From Astragalus membranaceus (taxonomy: Eukaryota > Streptophyta > Magnoliopsida > Fabales > Fabaceae): a DNA stretch of 64,000 nt. This document shows positions 36,074 through 46,218 of this stretch, piece after piece. The notes beneath the pieces are model-generated. The model ran no database searches. It was not told the DNA's origin and saw only the letters and a list, made by a program, of their open reading frames with translations. Where the stretch lies: assembly GCA_039519185.1 (NCBI GenBank), contig CM076847.1, positions 53,389,708 to 53,453,707 on the forward strand. Reading direction: 5' to 3'. A program made the position numbers and the translations under genes. Numbering within the stretch: the first letter of the stretch is position 1; every line of letters starts with the position of its first letter.

Positions 36074-36169
36074 CTCAACTCAAAGCAGCAACAAAACCAA
36101 CAGTTAGAATAAGTCGACAATACTAGATCGTCAATGACTGGACAACTTGGCCGGACAGACCGAACTTTT

Positions 36170-36181
36170 GCTCTGATACCA
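36170..36181 (-). other. Inner PBS of element D
   Basis: Reverse complement TGGTATCAGAGC next to the truncated inner 5' LTR; this is the PBS adjoining the gag-pol frame. Confidence 0.9.
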
Positions 36182-36185
36182 CTAA

Positions 36186-37505
36186 TGTAACACCCCTTTT
36201 CTACCCGTTAATTTAATTGTAAAATCAGAGTTTCAAAATCGTTTTCATCGCAAGGAATGTTACACATACTTCGAATAAAACATCGTACTTCAATAAAACA
36301 GTTCAACATCGATAATTGTGCAATACGTAGCACGCACCCAATGGGGAAAACCACAAGCATCAGTCATCGTCACCACAACCTTGACATCAATAAAACCAAC
36401 TACGCAGCGGAAAGTAAAATAAAGAGAAAACCATCAAATAACATATAACAACCAAAATGGTCTTAAAACATCGGGTTCGTTTCCCCCCCCCCCCCCCTAA
36501 GTGCTACGTATCAGAGCATGACGACCCGACTCAAATTAGTGAAGATACCTAGGTCTTCACTCGTGATCACCTGCACGTTACCGCATAGGGGTAACATTCA
36601 AACAGAAGGGTGAGTCCAATTCAATCCATATAATAAATCATATGATAAGGAATAAGTCAAAGTCACAGGACTAGAGTAACCACATCACAGTCATCAATTA
36701 CGTCATTACAACAACTCATCACTATGTCATGTAACTATATGAAATGCAACCCACTCGCGAGCATATGCATGAGGTACCTTTCATCATCGTCGCTTAGCCT
36801 TTATGGCCTCATCGTCGCTTAGCCTTTATGGCCTCATCGTCGGTGGGTTCATGCACATGGAATACATGAGACACTATGACATGCACCACACACAAACACA
36901 CAATCACCGTCAACTATGTGACCCGTCACTTACCAATTTGCCAAATAAGAGGAACAGCACCTGTCAATTTATAATTACACACAACAACGTCGCTATATTT
37001 CATCGTCGCTTATTATCATCGTCGCTTAGCCTTTTGGGCCTCATCGTCACTTATCCATAAACGTCATTAATCAAACAATAGCCACTAAGGGCAAAACCGT
37101 CATTTAACTAGCCACTAAGGGCATCATCGTCATTTACACATCATCATCAATAATATTGGCCACTAAGGGCAAAAACGTCATTTAACTAGCCACTAAGGGC
37201 ATCATCGTCATTTACACATCATCATCAATAATACTGGCCACTAAGGGCAAAAACGTCATTTAACTAGCCACTAAGGGCATCATCGTCATAATCACCTATT
37301 TTGACACTAAAGTGTTAAAACTGTTGGTTATACGCAAAAAGGATTTTTAAAGGACCCAATACGGCTTTACAACGTCACTGGGATGACCACCGGGGACAGC
37401 CACTTGGGCGCCCAGAAACCACCAGAAAATAATAAGTTTTTATTTTAAAAATAAGACACACAGGTAGACAACCGAAAAAGCTTCCCAACACTTTTTGAAA
37501 CGTTT
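36186..37505 (-). repeat. Truncated inner 5' LTR of element D
   Basis: First about 1,320 bp of the family-2 LTR as read on the plus strand. It breaks off after gaaacgttt, before the GGCGCC block, at the duplication junction. Confidence 0.92.
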
Positions 37506-37512
37506 AAGCTTC

Positions 37513-37664
37513 CCAAAGCAGCAGCAATCGCAGTGTCGTTTCTCCCAGCCATCTCAACTCAAAGCAGCAACAAAACCAACAGTTAGAATAAGTCGACAAT
37601 ACTAGATCGTCAATGACTGGACAACTTGGCCGGACAGACCGAACTTTTGCTCTGATACCACTAA
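37513..37664 (-). pseudogene. gag: Duplicate of D gag start, leader and PBS
   Basis: Repeats the first about 13 codons of gag (ATG at 37552-37550), the leader and the PBS (37649-37660, TGGTATCAGAGC reversed), next to the complete outer 5' LTR. The coding copy ends at the junction. Confidence 0.9.
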
Positions 37665-40017
37665 TGTAACACCCCTTTTCTACCCGTTAATTTAATTGTA
37701 AAATCAGAGTTTCAAAATCGTTTTCATCGCAAGGAATGTTACACATACTTCGAATAAAACATCTTACTTCAATAAAACAGTTCAACATCGATAATTGTGC
37801 AATACGTAGCACGCACCCAATGGGGAAAACCTCAAGCATCAGTCATCGTCACCACAACCTTGACATCAATAAAACCAACTACGCAGCGGAAAGTAAAATA
37901 AAGAAAAAACCATCAAATAACATATAACAACCAAAATGGTCTTAAAACATCGGGTTCGTTCCCCCCCCCCCCCCCCCCTAAGTGCTACGTATCAGAGCAT
38001 GACGACCCGACTCAAATTAGTGAAGATACCTAGGTCTTCACTCGTGATCACCTGCACGTTACCGCATAGGGGTAACATTCAAACAGAAGGGTGAGTCCAA
38101 CTCAATCCATATAATAAATCATATGATAAGGAATAAGTCAAAGTCACAGGACTAGAGTAACCACATCACAGTCATCAATTACGTCATTACAACAACTCAT
38201 CACGATGTCATGTAACTATATGAAATGCAACCCACTCGCGAGCATATGCATGAGGTACCTTTCATCATCGTCGCTTAGCCTTTATGGCCTCATCGTCGCT
38301 TAGCCTTTATGGCCTCATCGTCGCTGGGTTCATGCACATGGAATACATGAGACACTATGACATGCACCACACACAAACACACAATCACCGTCAACTGTGT
38401 GACCCGTCACTTACCAATTTGCCAAATAAGAGGAACAGCACCTGTCAATTTATAATTACACACAACAACGTCGCTATATTTCATCGTCGCTTATTATCAT
38501 CGTCGCTTAGCCTTTTGGGCCTCATCGTCACTTATCCATAAACGTCATCAATCAAACAATAGCCACTAAGGGCAAAACCGTCATTTAACTAGCCACTAAG
38601 GGCATCATCGTCATTCACACATCATCATCAATAATATTGGCCACTAAGGGCAAAAACGTCATTTAACTAGCCACTAAGGGCATCATCGTCATTTACACAT
38701 CATCATCAATAATACTGGCCACTAAGGGCAAAAACGTCATTTAACTAGCCACTAAGGGCATCATCGTCATAATCACCTATTTTGACACTAAAGTGTTAAA
38801 ACTATTGGTTATACGCAAAAAGAATTTTTAAAGGACCCAATACGGCTTTACAACGTCACTGGGATGACCACCGGGGACAGCCACTTGGGCGCCCAGAAAC
38901 CACCAGAAAATAATAAGTTTTTATTTTAAAAATAAGACACACAGGTAGACAACCGAAAAAGCTTCCCAACACTTTTTGAAACGTTTAAAACGGATGCCCG
39001 AGTCAAAAGGTATAGCGAAAACAGTTTTTATTAAAAATCGGGAACATCCTCAAAGTGGTGCCCAGGCACTGGGCGCCTAAGACACAAACTTAGACATCGC
39101 AGGCAACACAGGCAACGGGCGCGCACACGGGCGCCATGCGCGCACACGGGCGCCATGCGCCCAGCGGCAATAGCACGCAACACAGCGCGCAACACAACTC
39201 ACAGCGCCTAGCGCCTGGCGCCCAGCGCCCCACAACACACGCACCCATGCACACACGCACACAGCGCCCTTGGCGCCCAGCGCCCAGCAACACTTGCACA
39301 CACGCACACAGCGCCCTTGGCGCCTGGCGCCCAGCGCCCACCAACACATTCCAGCAACAAAAATCCAGCAACACAATCATGGCCAAGGCGCCCTATGCGC
39401 CCAGGCACTTAGACATTCAGCAACAAAATCAAACATATGGCGCCCTAGGCGCCCATGCCACAACCAAAAGTGGATTTTTCAGCCACCAATCATGAAGATC
39501 ACATACATATCACTAACCAAACATGAAATTACGCACAAATCAAGAACATAGATAGATCTAGGCTAACTCTACCTTACAACCTATCATGCCACCTATTATA
39601 TAAATTGAATGAAACTCCCCTTACCTTGGATTTGAAGAACGGAAGCCCTAGAGACAGTCACGAACAGAACCACAGCAACGGATCACGTCCCTTAGCTCCA
39701 CTTGAGTCGCGACCTCGTCTCCTCCTCTCTCTTCTCCAACGGCGCTCTCACTCTCTCTATTCTCTTCTCTCAATTCGCAAATGACAACACAAAACCCTCA
39801 CTCCACTTGACCTAGCCACTTCGCATAGCTTATGGATCATGGGCTTGGGCTTTTCACTTAAGCCCAAGTTCATTCAAGTGGCGCCTCCTTTTCCTAATAC
39901 CACCAACATAAAATTAATATAATTTTAATTAATTAAATTATATCCAATAAATTAAATTAAATTAAATTCCCAATTACTTTACTAAATAAATTAATTACAT
40001 ATTTTTAGGGTGTTACA
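37665..40017 (-). repeat. Outer 5' LTR of element D
   Basis: 2,353 bp, TGTAACACCCC to GGGTGTTACA, followed by the TSD cgggg. It carries an 18-C tract, the composite array (38560-38770) and the GGCGCC block (39056-39460). Confidence 0.94.
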
Positions 40018-40171
40018 CGGGGCAGTCATGATCCCCTACCCTAGGCTCCGTGCCATTAGGAAAAATGCTATTGGTAAGGGGGTTCACTGGGAATATAGCA
40101 GTGGATTGCAGTCGGTGTTATGTTAAAAGTTGTTGTGCGATACACCGTGATTATAGCAGTGGATTGCAGTC

Positions 40172-42788
40172 GGTGCTGTAACACCCCCTTTCTACCCTTT
40201 TATTTTAATTAAGAAAATCAGAGTTCAAAAATCATTTTTGATTTCACCACGAGGGTGTCACACATACGTCAAAATAAAACCTCAAGTCTCAAATAAAATA
40301 GTACGTCGTCAAAGGTGCAATACATAGCACTCCACAATAGGGAGACCTCAAAACATCGAAAACTACCTAATAAAATCCAACGTCAACGTAGCGGAAAGTA
40401 AATATGACAAGTACTGGGGATCACCTGCACGTTACCAACACGGGGGTAACATTCAAACAGGAAAGGGTGAGCATCATTTCAATCCATATAATAGAAAATA
40501 TGACAAGTACTAATCGTAGGCTACACACTAGAACAATCAGCATCCAAAACACTAAATATTCACATCACAGTCATCATTCACATCACTTACAATAACTCAT
40601 CTCATGTCATGTAGGTGTATGAAATGCAACCCACTCGCGGGCATATGCATGAGGTACCTTTTCACAAACGTCGCTTAGCCCTTAAGGCCTCATCGTCACT
40701 TAGCCACACGGGCCTCAAAAACGTCACTGGGTTTATGCATATGGGCATGAGACACTATGACATGCACCACTCACAAACACACAAATACACAAATACTCAA
40801 ATCATAGTCAACTATGTGACCCGTCACTTACTGGTTTGCTCACAAGGAGCACAACACCTGTCAAATTCACAATCAGCACACAACGTCACTTGGCCATTTA
40901 GACCTTAACATCACTTAGCCTTTCGGGCCTCAAACGTCACTGGGTTTTCATCGTCACTTACACATAAGTATCAATCAACTCAAACAATAGCCACTGAGGG
41001 CAAAAACGTCATTTACTAGCCACCCAGGGCATCATCGTCATTTACACGTCATTATAATTAATATTAGCCACCAAGGGCAAAACAGTCATTTACGCGTCAT
41101 TATAATTAATATTAGCCACCAATGGCAAAACAGTCATTTACGCGTCATTATAATTAATATTAGCCACCAAGGGCAAAACAGTCATTTACGCGTCGTTATA
41201 ATTAATATTAGCCATTAAGGGCAAAACAGTCATTTACGCGTCGTTATAATTAATATTAGCCATTAAGGGCAAAACAGTCATTTAACTAGCCACTAGGGGC
41301 ATCATCGTCAAAATCATCCTTTCTGACGCTACTTCGTTAAAAACCACCGGCCGTACGCGAAAAGGAAATTTTTAAAGACACCCAAGACATCTTTTCATTT
41401 GTCACAGCAACGATCGCCGGGAACAGCCACTCGGGGGCGCCCCAGCAACCTTCAGAAATAATAAGTTTTTATTTTTAAAAATTGGACACACATATGGACA
41501 ACTGAAAATGCTTCACAACGCTTTTTGAATCGTTCAAAACGGATGTCTGAGTCAAAAGATATAGCGAAAACAGTTTTCGAAAAATATTTCGGGACATCCT
41601 GAAAACTGGCGCCATGGGCGCCCAGCGCCCAGGCACCTGGCGCCCAGCAAGGCGCAACACGCACACGGGCGCTCAGCGCTGGCCCCCAGCGCCTCAGTGC
41701 AACACGCAACGCAACACACACGGGCGCCCAGCGCCCATCGCTGGCACCCAGCGCCTTAGCGCAACACGCAGCGCGCCAGACACAACACACGGGCGCTCAG
41801 CGCCTAGCGCTGGCGCCCCAGCACCCCAACGCAACACCCAGCAACATGCGCTGGAAACTTGGCGCCCACACACCTGCACAGCAACACACACAAGGCGCCT
41901 TAGGCGCCCTTGCAGCAACCAAAAACCACTATTTTTCCAGCAACTTTCAAAACACCAAAAATTGATTTTTAGCAATTTAACACACCAAAATTTTATATTT
42001 TTCAGCACCCAAAATGGCACTTAATTTAATCAATTTATCAAAATTCCTTTGGGCACTATCATCACCATCACCTTGGCGCCCTAGGCGCCTATGCACACAC
42101 TCACCCAATTTGCGAAACCTCAAGCATTCCAACATACCAAATCATAATTTCATGAATACACAAGTGCCAAAATCATCAAAACACACACATAGGTCGCATC
42201 ACCTCAAGGTTCGAATACTAAAGTCAATTCGCATATGGCATACACATGTATATATATATATATGAAAATCATCATCATGGGCAAACCAAGAACATCAAGA
42301 AACATCAAAGAACATCAAGAAACAACATGGATCTAGTATAAACCCTAGATCTAGGACCTATCATGAGATCTATTAGATGGAAGGATAGAGCTCCCCTAAC
42401 CTCGAAATTGAAGAACGGAGGCTCCAGAGATAGTCACGTACAGGACCACAGCAACAAGATCACGTCCCTTGCTCTTCCTTGGTTGCGACTTCTCTCCTAT
42501 TCTTCTCTTCTCCTTACGGCGCCCTTTCCCTCACTCTCTAGCTCTCCAATTCGCGAATTGCCACCAAAACCCTAGCCTCCCACTAACCTAGCCACTTCGC
42601 ATACTTGTGGATCATGGGCTTGGGCCTTTCACTTAAGCCCAAGTCATGCAAGTGGCGCCTCCACTCCCTCCTAATACCACCAAAATTAATAAAATTTTAA
42701 TTAATTAAATTATATCAAATAAATTAATTTAAATTCCCAAATACTTAATTAAATAAATTAATTAAATATTTTAGGGTGTTACAGGTGC
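40172..42788 (-). mobile_element. Solo LTR (family 2) in C 3' LTR, TSD ggtgc
   Basis: LTR 40177-42783 (2,607 bp), TGTAACACCCCC to GGGTGTTACA, flanked by ggtgc at 40172-40176 and 42784-42788. Intact C sequence (cagtcggtgccgta) is restored when it is removed. It has the 48-bp array at 41040-41290 and the GGCGCC block at 41607-41910. Confidence 0.95.
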
Positions 42789-43363
42789 CGTACTTTGTTT
42801 GGCGTGTGATAAACAGGTTCACCGGGTATGTAGCGGTAACGCAGTCGGTGATCTGTTAAAAGTTAAATAATGCGGCTCACCGGGTTTGTAGCAGTAATGC
42901 AGTCGGTGCCGTGTTAAGTTAAAACGAATTTATAACTGAACCGAGAGAGTTAGTAGGGGTCTCGGTAGAACTCACTGAGATTGTATCTCATTGTTTATAT
43001 GTTGTTATTTTACAGAGAAACAGGGAAAGAAAGGACCACAGAGGCACGAGTAGGTTGAGCTCGGAGTGGTTGCTGATAACTTAGCATTATGCTTTAGTTT
43101 ACATTTCCTTTTGTTGTCTATGTACCGCAACACTACGACTTTATTGTAATATCATTTTATTTCCGCTTTCTTGTATGATACTGAGCACAATAGTTCGCTG
43201 AATTTTTATGGTCTTATGTGTATTAAGACTGCTTTGGTTGTTGTCCAGTGAAAACTATTTTGCAGTGTTCAGTATTTATGCAGGAATTTTTTTATCTCTG
43301 ATGTGTTACTAATGTGCACTTGGATATTTTTAGTCAATAAAAATACCGGGGTGTAACAATTTT

Positions 43364-45690
43364 CAATCCTCCCTTTTTTTGAATTTCACTTTTTTGTGAT
43401 TTTTCTTTCTCCTTTTTTTTGGGCTGGGTGAGCAGATAAAAGTGATACACTATGTTTAGGTGTGAAATTGATCCTGGTCTAGGGTGACCGAAATTGTATA
43501 GGGTGACTGAAAGATTTTTTTGATTTTTCGGCTCAAAAAGGTAGTAAAAAGCCTTTTTTGAGGATATGGGAAGATGACCAAACTTCATTTCAAATCATGA
43601 CTGCTTATTTTCTCAAAACTTATCTTTAGGACAAAAATTTATTTATTTTTATATATTTTCTTTTTCTTTATTTCTTTTTATATGCCTTAATTTTTGCTTA
43701 GATTGCTCTTGAGAGTTTTCAACCTAACAGAGTTTTTTGAATTTTTGGTAACTTTTTTTTGTAAATGATTTGCACCAAAGGAATTCAATATTGACAAGGT
43801 ATCTAGTGATCACAAACTTGCCCCAGCATGGAGAACCTAAAGTGTTATTTCATTAATGGGAATAAACCAAAAAGTTAACTAGGCACTTGTGTGGGGAATA
43901 TGTATTGGGTGGTCGCGGGTGGGACTAGACATGGACAATGGATGGTGATAAGATGCACAGAGTGGACACTAACTGACTCAAACAAGAGTAATTGCACATT
44001 GCATACAAGTTCACTATACGAATGCTTCATAGAGAGTTAACATAATTAGAGACATGATAGAAGAAATTTTTGATGACACATTAGTTAACAAAATAGACCA
44101 TTTTGATCATTTACCATGGGGTGGATGAGATGCATTGTTTTGCTGTCAAAAAAATGTGAATGAGCTGCAAACAATGAATAACTTCTTCTTTTTGAAAATT
44201 GAGTGTCTTGAAACACCCTGAGTTTGCAACTATGTTCGACCCCGTTTGAAAATTAGTAGGTTAAGCTTTTCCAAGGACGAACAATCAAATAAAATGTATT
44301 TCGCAAGAACGCCTCATCTCTCATCACAAATTGTTTTCTATTTTTATTTTTTTAAAATTGTAATGCATGAATGAACAAATTATAATGTATAGGCATGATG
44401 CAAATGCATGAAGGAATGATCACTTAAAAGCTCATTATTCTAACTGGTTTTTCTTTTGGTCTTTTAGAGCTAGTGCAACATGTAAATGATGCTAAGTATC
44501 ATTTTTAACTTAAAATGGAATGCCAACTGGATATATATTTTTTAATGATGGATGATGCAAGAATAATGACATATTTTTTTAATTATTTTGAAATGGTGCA
44601 TGCATGCAAAAAAGATTTATGAATAAAATTATGAGACGATGTAATGATGAAACAACATGTTTTTTTTAATTAGGATGACAACATGAGTGAAATGATGTAT
44701 GAATTTCATGATGTTGCAAATGATGAGATGCCTGGTTATTTTTGAATGATTATGAGGGTGGTGCATGCTAAATGAGGTGTATATGTTATATTGCTAAAAA
44801 TTGTTTTTTTTTATTTATTTATGCGAGGAAATGCATGATACATGCAATGATTTTTAATGCATGGAAAGGAAAATGCATGATTAATGACATGGTTTTTTGA
44901 ATGAATGAGAAGGTTATATTTTTGTTTTTTATTTTTTTGAAAAAGGGGAACCAGATCCATGCGCATATGAATGGATGCATGAAATGCGAATGTGTCGCGT
45001 CGGGGAATTGTAAACTTTTTATTCGAAGAGTAAGGTATAATTTAGGTGGTCTGACTTTCAAATGCATTTTTTCTTATATTTTCATCCACCTTTCTTATAA
45101 AAAAGGTTTTATAATTCCCCGGCGGTCATGCAAAATGAGATGTTTTAGGGAAATGCTTGCAAGAATAAAATAGGTTTTTTTGGGTTTTTTTTTTTAGGGA
45201 AATGAGAAAAATGTATTAGTGTTTGTTTGAATGCAGGGGGTATGAAGCTCCTTTGTGTCCTACAAGGATTCCTAGTTAAGAACACTGATCCCAACAATAG
45301 GAAAGCTATTAGGAGTGACAGCATTCTCAAAAGAGACCAAACTCTAGGTGAGACTTTCGTGACCACCCAACAGGACGCACATCCAGTAGGCCATCACTAC
45401 GCAGTCTCGTTCTAACTTAGGTTATGCTCCTGTTCGGGTATAGGACTATTCTCACGTGTGTGATGAAGTGTGATAGTGGAGTATGTGTAGGAGCAAAACG
45501 TCAAGTATACCCCCAAACTGCAAAACAAACAAACACATATACACAAATGGGCTTCTATCCTAAGGTTCACATATCATATAAAATATAACATGCAACAAGA
45601 ATAAAAGATAAAAGGGAAGGGTAAAATAAAACATTTAATTAACAAACAAATTTTATAACTAACCAGATTAGGCTTTACTATCTTAACAAG
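43364..45690 (-). mobile_element. Ogre/Tat-like element, leader region (right half)
   Basis: About 2.3 kb between the C insertion and the PBS. It is rich in ATGA/ATGCA words and T runs. Small ORFs only (for example 45145-45366 minus); none resembles a known domain. In Ogre elements a long leader or extra ORF precedes gag, which fits the lack of gag here. No other feature seen. Confidence 0.5.
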
Positions 45691-45708
45691 TCCCAAGTGA
45701 AGTCGCCA
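45691..45708 (-). other. PBS of the Ogre-like element
   Basis: Reverse complement TGGCGACTTCACTTGGGA, two bases from the LTR end CTACA. TGGCGACT-type sites are characteristic of Ogre/Tat elements. It differs from the site at 932-943, so these are two families. Confidence 0.65.
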
Positions 45709-45710
45709 GC

Positions 45711-45993
45711 TGTAGCGACCGAAACATCCGGGTGAGGATTCTTCGAAGGTTCAAAAATGAAGCCGCCACCAATGTTTAATTATAAAGGAAAACATTAGAA
45801 AATCCCTTTGAGTTGGATAAGGGTCCTTGAGACCAGATTTGGGTTCGGGAGTCGGTTATGCGTGGGGAAGGTATTAGCACCCCACGACATTCTTCCTATA
45901 GGTGAAGGGTAAGGTAAAGAGTGGACAAGTTGACTTACTAGGGAAGTCGACTTGCTGGGCAAGCAGCTTGTTGGGCTGAAGGTTGATGCTATT
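45711..45993 (-). repeat. Ogre-like LTR, 3' end only
   Basis: About 283 bp ending CTACA on the minus strand beside the PBS. It includes the ttcgggagtcggttatgcg and aaggtattagcacccc text that I associate with Ogre/Tat elements. It is cut off at about 45993 by element E's LTR remnant. Confidence 0.6.
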
Positions 45994-46116
45994 GACACCC
46001 CCTTTTATTATAATAACTTATTAGTAACTTATTATAATAACAATAATAATAATAATAATATTGCAACACTTTAATAATTTAATCAAATATTTAATTAAAT
46101 TATTTCGGGTGTTACA
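45994..46116 (-). repeat. 3' LTR remnant of element E
   Basis: About 100 bp match the AT-rich inner end at 51530-51633, ending TTTCGGGTGTTACA. The outermost tgacacccccttt may be the mutated LTR start joined to its end by an internal deletion. Confidence 0.75.
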
Positions 46117-46130
46117 ACTCTCCCCCACTT
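46117..46130 (-). other. PPT of element E
   Basis: Reverse complement aagtgggggagagt, directly before the LTR remnant. Confidence 0.85.
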
Positions 46131-46218
46131 AGAATTTTTCGTCCTTGAAAACATACCTGATTCAAACAACTCCGTATACGACTCTCGCATCTTATCCTCC
46201 AGCTCCCATGTCAGGCTT

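Larger units (their letters stand above)
36034..38986. repeat. Tandem duplication of about 1.48 kb (gag start + PBS + LTR part)
   Basis: Unit 1 is 36034 to about 37505 and unit 2 is 37513 to about 38986, offset 1,479 nt and almost identical. Each holds the gag start, leader, PBS and about 1.3 kb of LTR. The join at 37506-37515 carries the 10-mer aagcttccca copied from 37479-37488. The C tract is 14 long in unit 1 and 18 in unit 2. Confidence 0.92.
29326..40022 (-). mobile_element. Element D: nearly intact family-2 chromovirus, TSD cgggg
   Basis: 3' LTR 29331-31689, PPT, polyprotein 31685-36073, PBS, truncated 5' LTR copy 36186-37505, a duplicated gag-start/PBS segment, and a complete outer LTR 37665-40017. 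Flanked by cgggg at 29326-29330 and 40018-40022. The outer LTRs (2,359 and 2,353 bp) look almost identical, so the insertion is young. The extra LTR piece comes from a tandem duplication of about 1.48 kb. Confidence 0.94.
27998..43358 (+). repeat. 3' LTR of element C, split by two insertions
   Basis: Segments 27998-29330, 40023-40176 and 42789-43358 join into one LTR of about 2,057 bp, starting TGTAACATCC and ending GGGGTGTAACA. It is interrupted by element D (TSD cgggg) and by a solo LTR (TSD ggtgc). It keeps the segment deleted from the 5' LTR and otherwise matches it closely. Confidence 0.92.
9158..43363 (+). mobile_element. Element C: full-length Tekay-type chromovirus with nested insertions
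   Basis: Plus-strand LTR retrotransposon bounded by a 5' LTR (9163-11094) and a 3' LTR (27998-43358, interrupted), with perfect 5-bp target duplications atttt at 9158-9162 and 43359-43363. Inner sequence is PBS, gag piece, protease-RT-RNase H-integrase, PPT. It is about 34 kb long only because it carries complex B, a solo LTR, element D and a second solo LTR. Its pol carries several nonsense codons and a lost RT catalytic Asp, so it is dead. It is the same family as A but older. Confidence 0.9.
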
